6,949 nt of DNA from JASFUX01 sp050050115 (GTDB lineage Bacteria > Pseudomonadota > Alphaproteobacteria > Caulobacterales > Maricaulaceae), in NCBI GenBank assembly GCA_050050115.1, contig JASFUX010000183.1, positions 1 through 6,949 of the forward strand, in the 5' to 3' direction. The notes beneath the pieces were generated by a model. It was not told the DNA's origin. It did not search any database and worked only from the letters and a program-made list of their open reading frames with translations. A program made the position numbers and the translations under genes. Within the stretch, counting starts at the first letter, position 1. Each line of letters begins with the position of its first letter. Shown piece by piece: positions 6,254 to 6,949 of the stretch.

Positions 6254-6507
6254 TCAGCCGCGACCTTCAATCCGGTTTCGATCTCGGCGACTTCGATCGT
6301 CGCGGCTTCGCGGCGGCGCAGCGCGACCATGGTCCGGTTGAGCCGTACACAGATCGACGCCGAACCGAACGGCCCGACGTGGAGAATCTCCACCTCGTCG
6401 CCTTCGGCGAAGCCGATTTCGCGGAGCTTGGTCTCAAGCTCTCCCGCGCCGGCGGCGAAGCCGGTGATCAGCGCCGCGCGCCCGGTCGGAAGCGTGTCCA
6501 GGGTCAT
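6250..6507 (-). CDS. feoA: FeoA-type SH3-like protein of the ferrous iron transport operon
   Basis: An 85-residue cytosolic protein with the FeoA fold, thought to bind FeoB and modulate its activity. Family features are the LREIGFAEGDEVEIL core (28-42), the turn VGPFG (44-48) and the final strand segment MVALRRREAATIEV (60-73). It starts at ATG 6507, with only an imperfect GGGCAGG as ribosome site 1 nt upstream. Its stop codon overlaps the feoB start by 4 nt, and it is the first gene of the pair. Iron-dependent control (Fur or a related regulator) would be expected of the family, but I could not identify a convincing operator in the 254 bp upstream. Confidence 0.95.
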   Translation of the reverse strand: MTLDTLPTGRAALITGFAAGAGELETKLREIGFAEGDEVEILHVGPFGSASICVRLNRTMVALRRREAATIEVAEIETGLKVAAE

Positions 6508-6761
6508 GCCTGCCCGATTGTCATATTTTGAACCGCATCATGCTTTTGGCCGGCCGCCAACGCGGCGAAATCGCCCCTTCGGCCGGCTGGGCCAAGCTTG
6601 CACAGCTGCGAACGATTTTCAAACGCATTTCGCCGCAGAAGCCCTCTGCAGAACCGCGGCGGGACGCCGCAACTCGACATTTTCTGTTTTCGTTAAACGA
6701 TATCTTGCCTGCGCGCCAAGCGTGTGCGAGCAAGACGGACGTCTTTCAGGGAGCCGCCCCC
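6508..6761. promoter_or_regulatory. Divergent control region between feoA and the MoaD/ThiS-like gene
   Basis: This 254-bp gene-free stretch is the longest in the window. It carries a nested GC-rich inverted repeat near feoA (6549-6587), two small stems (GCAGA/TCTGC around 6635-6650, and GCGGCG-GGA-CGCCGC at 6656-6670) and a T-rich patch (6679-6690). Next to the patch is an 11-bp palindrome, TCGTT-A-AACGA, at 6690-6700. The palindrome is the best operator candidate by eye. TCGACA at 6674-6679 resembles a -35 box for the plus strand but lacks a well-spaced -10. Promoters for both flanking genes must lie here, but I cannot place them reliably. Confidence 0.35.
6549..6587 (-). repeat. Nested inverted repeat upstream of feoA
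   Basis: GCCGGCCG at 6549-6556 and CGGCCGGC at 6580-6587 form a perfect 8-bp outer stem. Inside it, GGCG at 6564-6567 and CGCC at 6572-6575 form a second stem closed by AAAT. If feoA transcription starts upstream of 6587, its leader RNA would fold into this two-tier hairpin 42 nt before the start codon. Neither flank has a T-run, so it does not look like an intrinsic terminator. Confidence 0.45.
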
Positions 6762-6949
6762 GTGCCTCGGATCAGCTTCACCGAGAACCTGCGCCGGCAC
6801 ATCGAGGTCCCGCCGACCACGGCGGAGGGCGCGACGGTGGGCGAGGCGCTGCACCAAGTCTTCGCCGCCCATCCGCGCCTTAGATCCTACATCGTCGACG
6901 ACCAGGGGCGGGTGCGAAAGCACGTCACGATCTTCTTGAACAACGAGAT
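6762..6949 (+). CDS. MoaD/ThiS-like ubiquitin-fold protein, 3'-truncated by window edge
   Basis: The first 62 codons of a small beta-grasp protein, starting at GTG 6762, with AGGGAG at 6748-6753 as Shine-Dalgarno site 8 nt upstream. The reading PRISFTENLRRHIEVPP, then EGATVGEALHQVFAAHP (22-38), LRSYIVDDQGRVRKHV (40-55) and TIFLNNE at the edge fits the MoaD/ThiS layout of strand, helix, strand. Members are sulfur carriers for molybdopterin or thiamine synthesis, or stand-alone ubiquitin-like proteins. The deciding C-terminal Gly-Gly is outside the window. The RKHV-T-I-F-L-N-N pattern recalls the stand-alone MoaD/ThiS-like proteins more than molybdopterin-operon MoaD, so I give no symbol. The gene is divergent from feoA. 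Confidence 0.8.
   Translation, partial: MPRISFTENLRRHIEVPPTTAEGATVGEALHQVFAAHPRLRSYIVDDQGRVRKHVTIFLNNE

Noticed and set aside
6508..6530. A GACAAT box just upstream of feoA (minus strand, 6517-6522) as a -10 element
   Set aside because: No acceptable -35 box lies at the proper spacing, and the transcript would start almost at the ATG.
6656..6690. GCGGCG-GGA-CGCCGC stem followed by T-rich DNA on the plus strand as an intrinsic terminator
   Set aside because: No plus-strand gene ends upstream of it (feoA runs the other way), and the T-rich run begins several bases away from the stem.
5942..6883. A 313-codon open frame on the plus strand over feoB, feoA and the intergenic region
   Set aside because: It crosses two certain genes in antisense and its composition changes along its length, which is typical of a chance open frame.

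Overview
The window is GC-rich DNA, roughly two thirds G+C. Its gene content fits a free-living alphaproteobacterium: a DUF2332 protein, a CHCC zinc-finger protein of the NDUFS6 type, lipoprotein c-type cytochromes with CxxCH motifs, and a short FeoAB system. The lineage is inferred from the style of the protein families and not from any marker gene. There is no phage, transposon, CRISPR or RNA-gene signal.

Layout, left to right. (1) 1-924, plus strand: the 3' part of a DUF2332 gene whose N-terminus lies outside the window. (2) 1094-2188, minus strand: a YadG-like ABC ATPase with an unusual Pro/Ala-rich N-terminal extension and no permease gene in view. (3) 2292-2537, plus strand and divergent from the ATPase: a small CHCC zinc-finger protein. 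(4) 2635-4368, plus strand: a possible extracytoplasmic redox group, made of a glutathione S-transferase-fold protein with a signal peptide followed by two small lipoprotein cytochromes c. Promoter-like boxes precede the GST gene and the first cytochrome gene, and a tandem 9-bp repeat sits at the likely transcription start of the latter. (5) 4403-6507, minus strand and convergent with the cytochromes: feoA and feoB, overlapping as ATGA, for ferrous iron uptake. (6) 6508-6761: a hairpin-rich divergent control region. (7) 6762 to the window end, plus strand: the 5' part of a GTG-initiated MoaD/ThiS-like ubiquitin-fold gene.

The clearest functional unit is feoAB. The GST/cytochrome group is a positional inference: all three products are predicted to be exported, which would place a GST fold next to haem lipoproteins outside the cytoplasm. 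I see no convincing wholly new system. The points most worth a second look are the exported GST with its cytochrome neighbours, the tandem repeat in the cytochrome promoter, the sharp drop in G+C within the feoB membrane domain, and the nested inverted repeat upstream of feoA.
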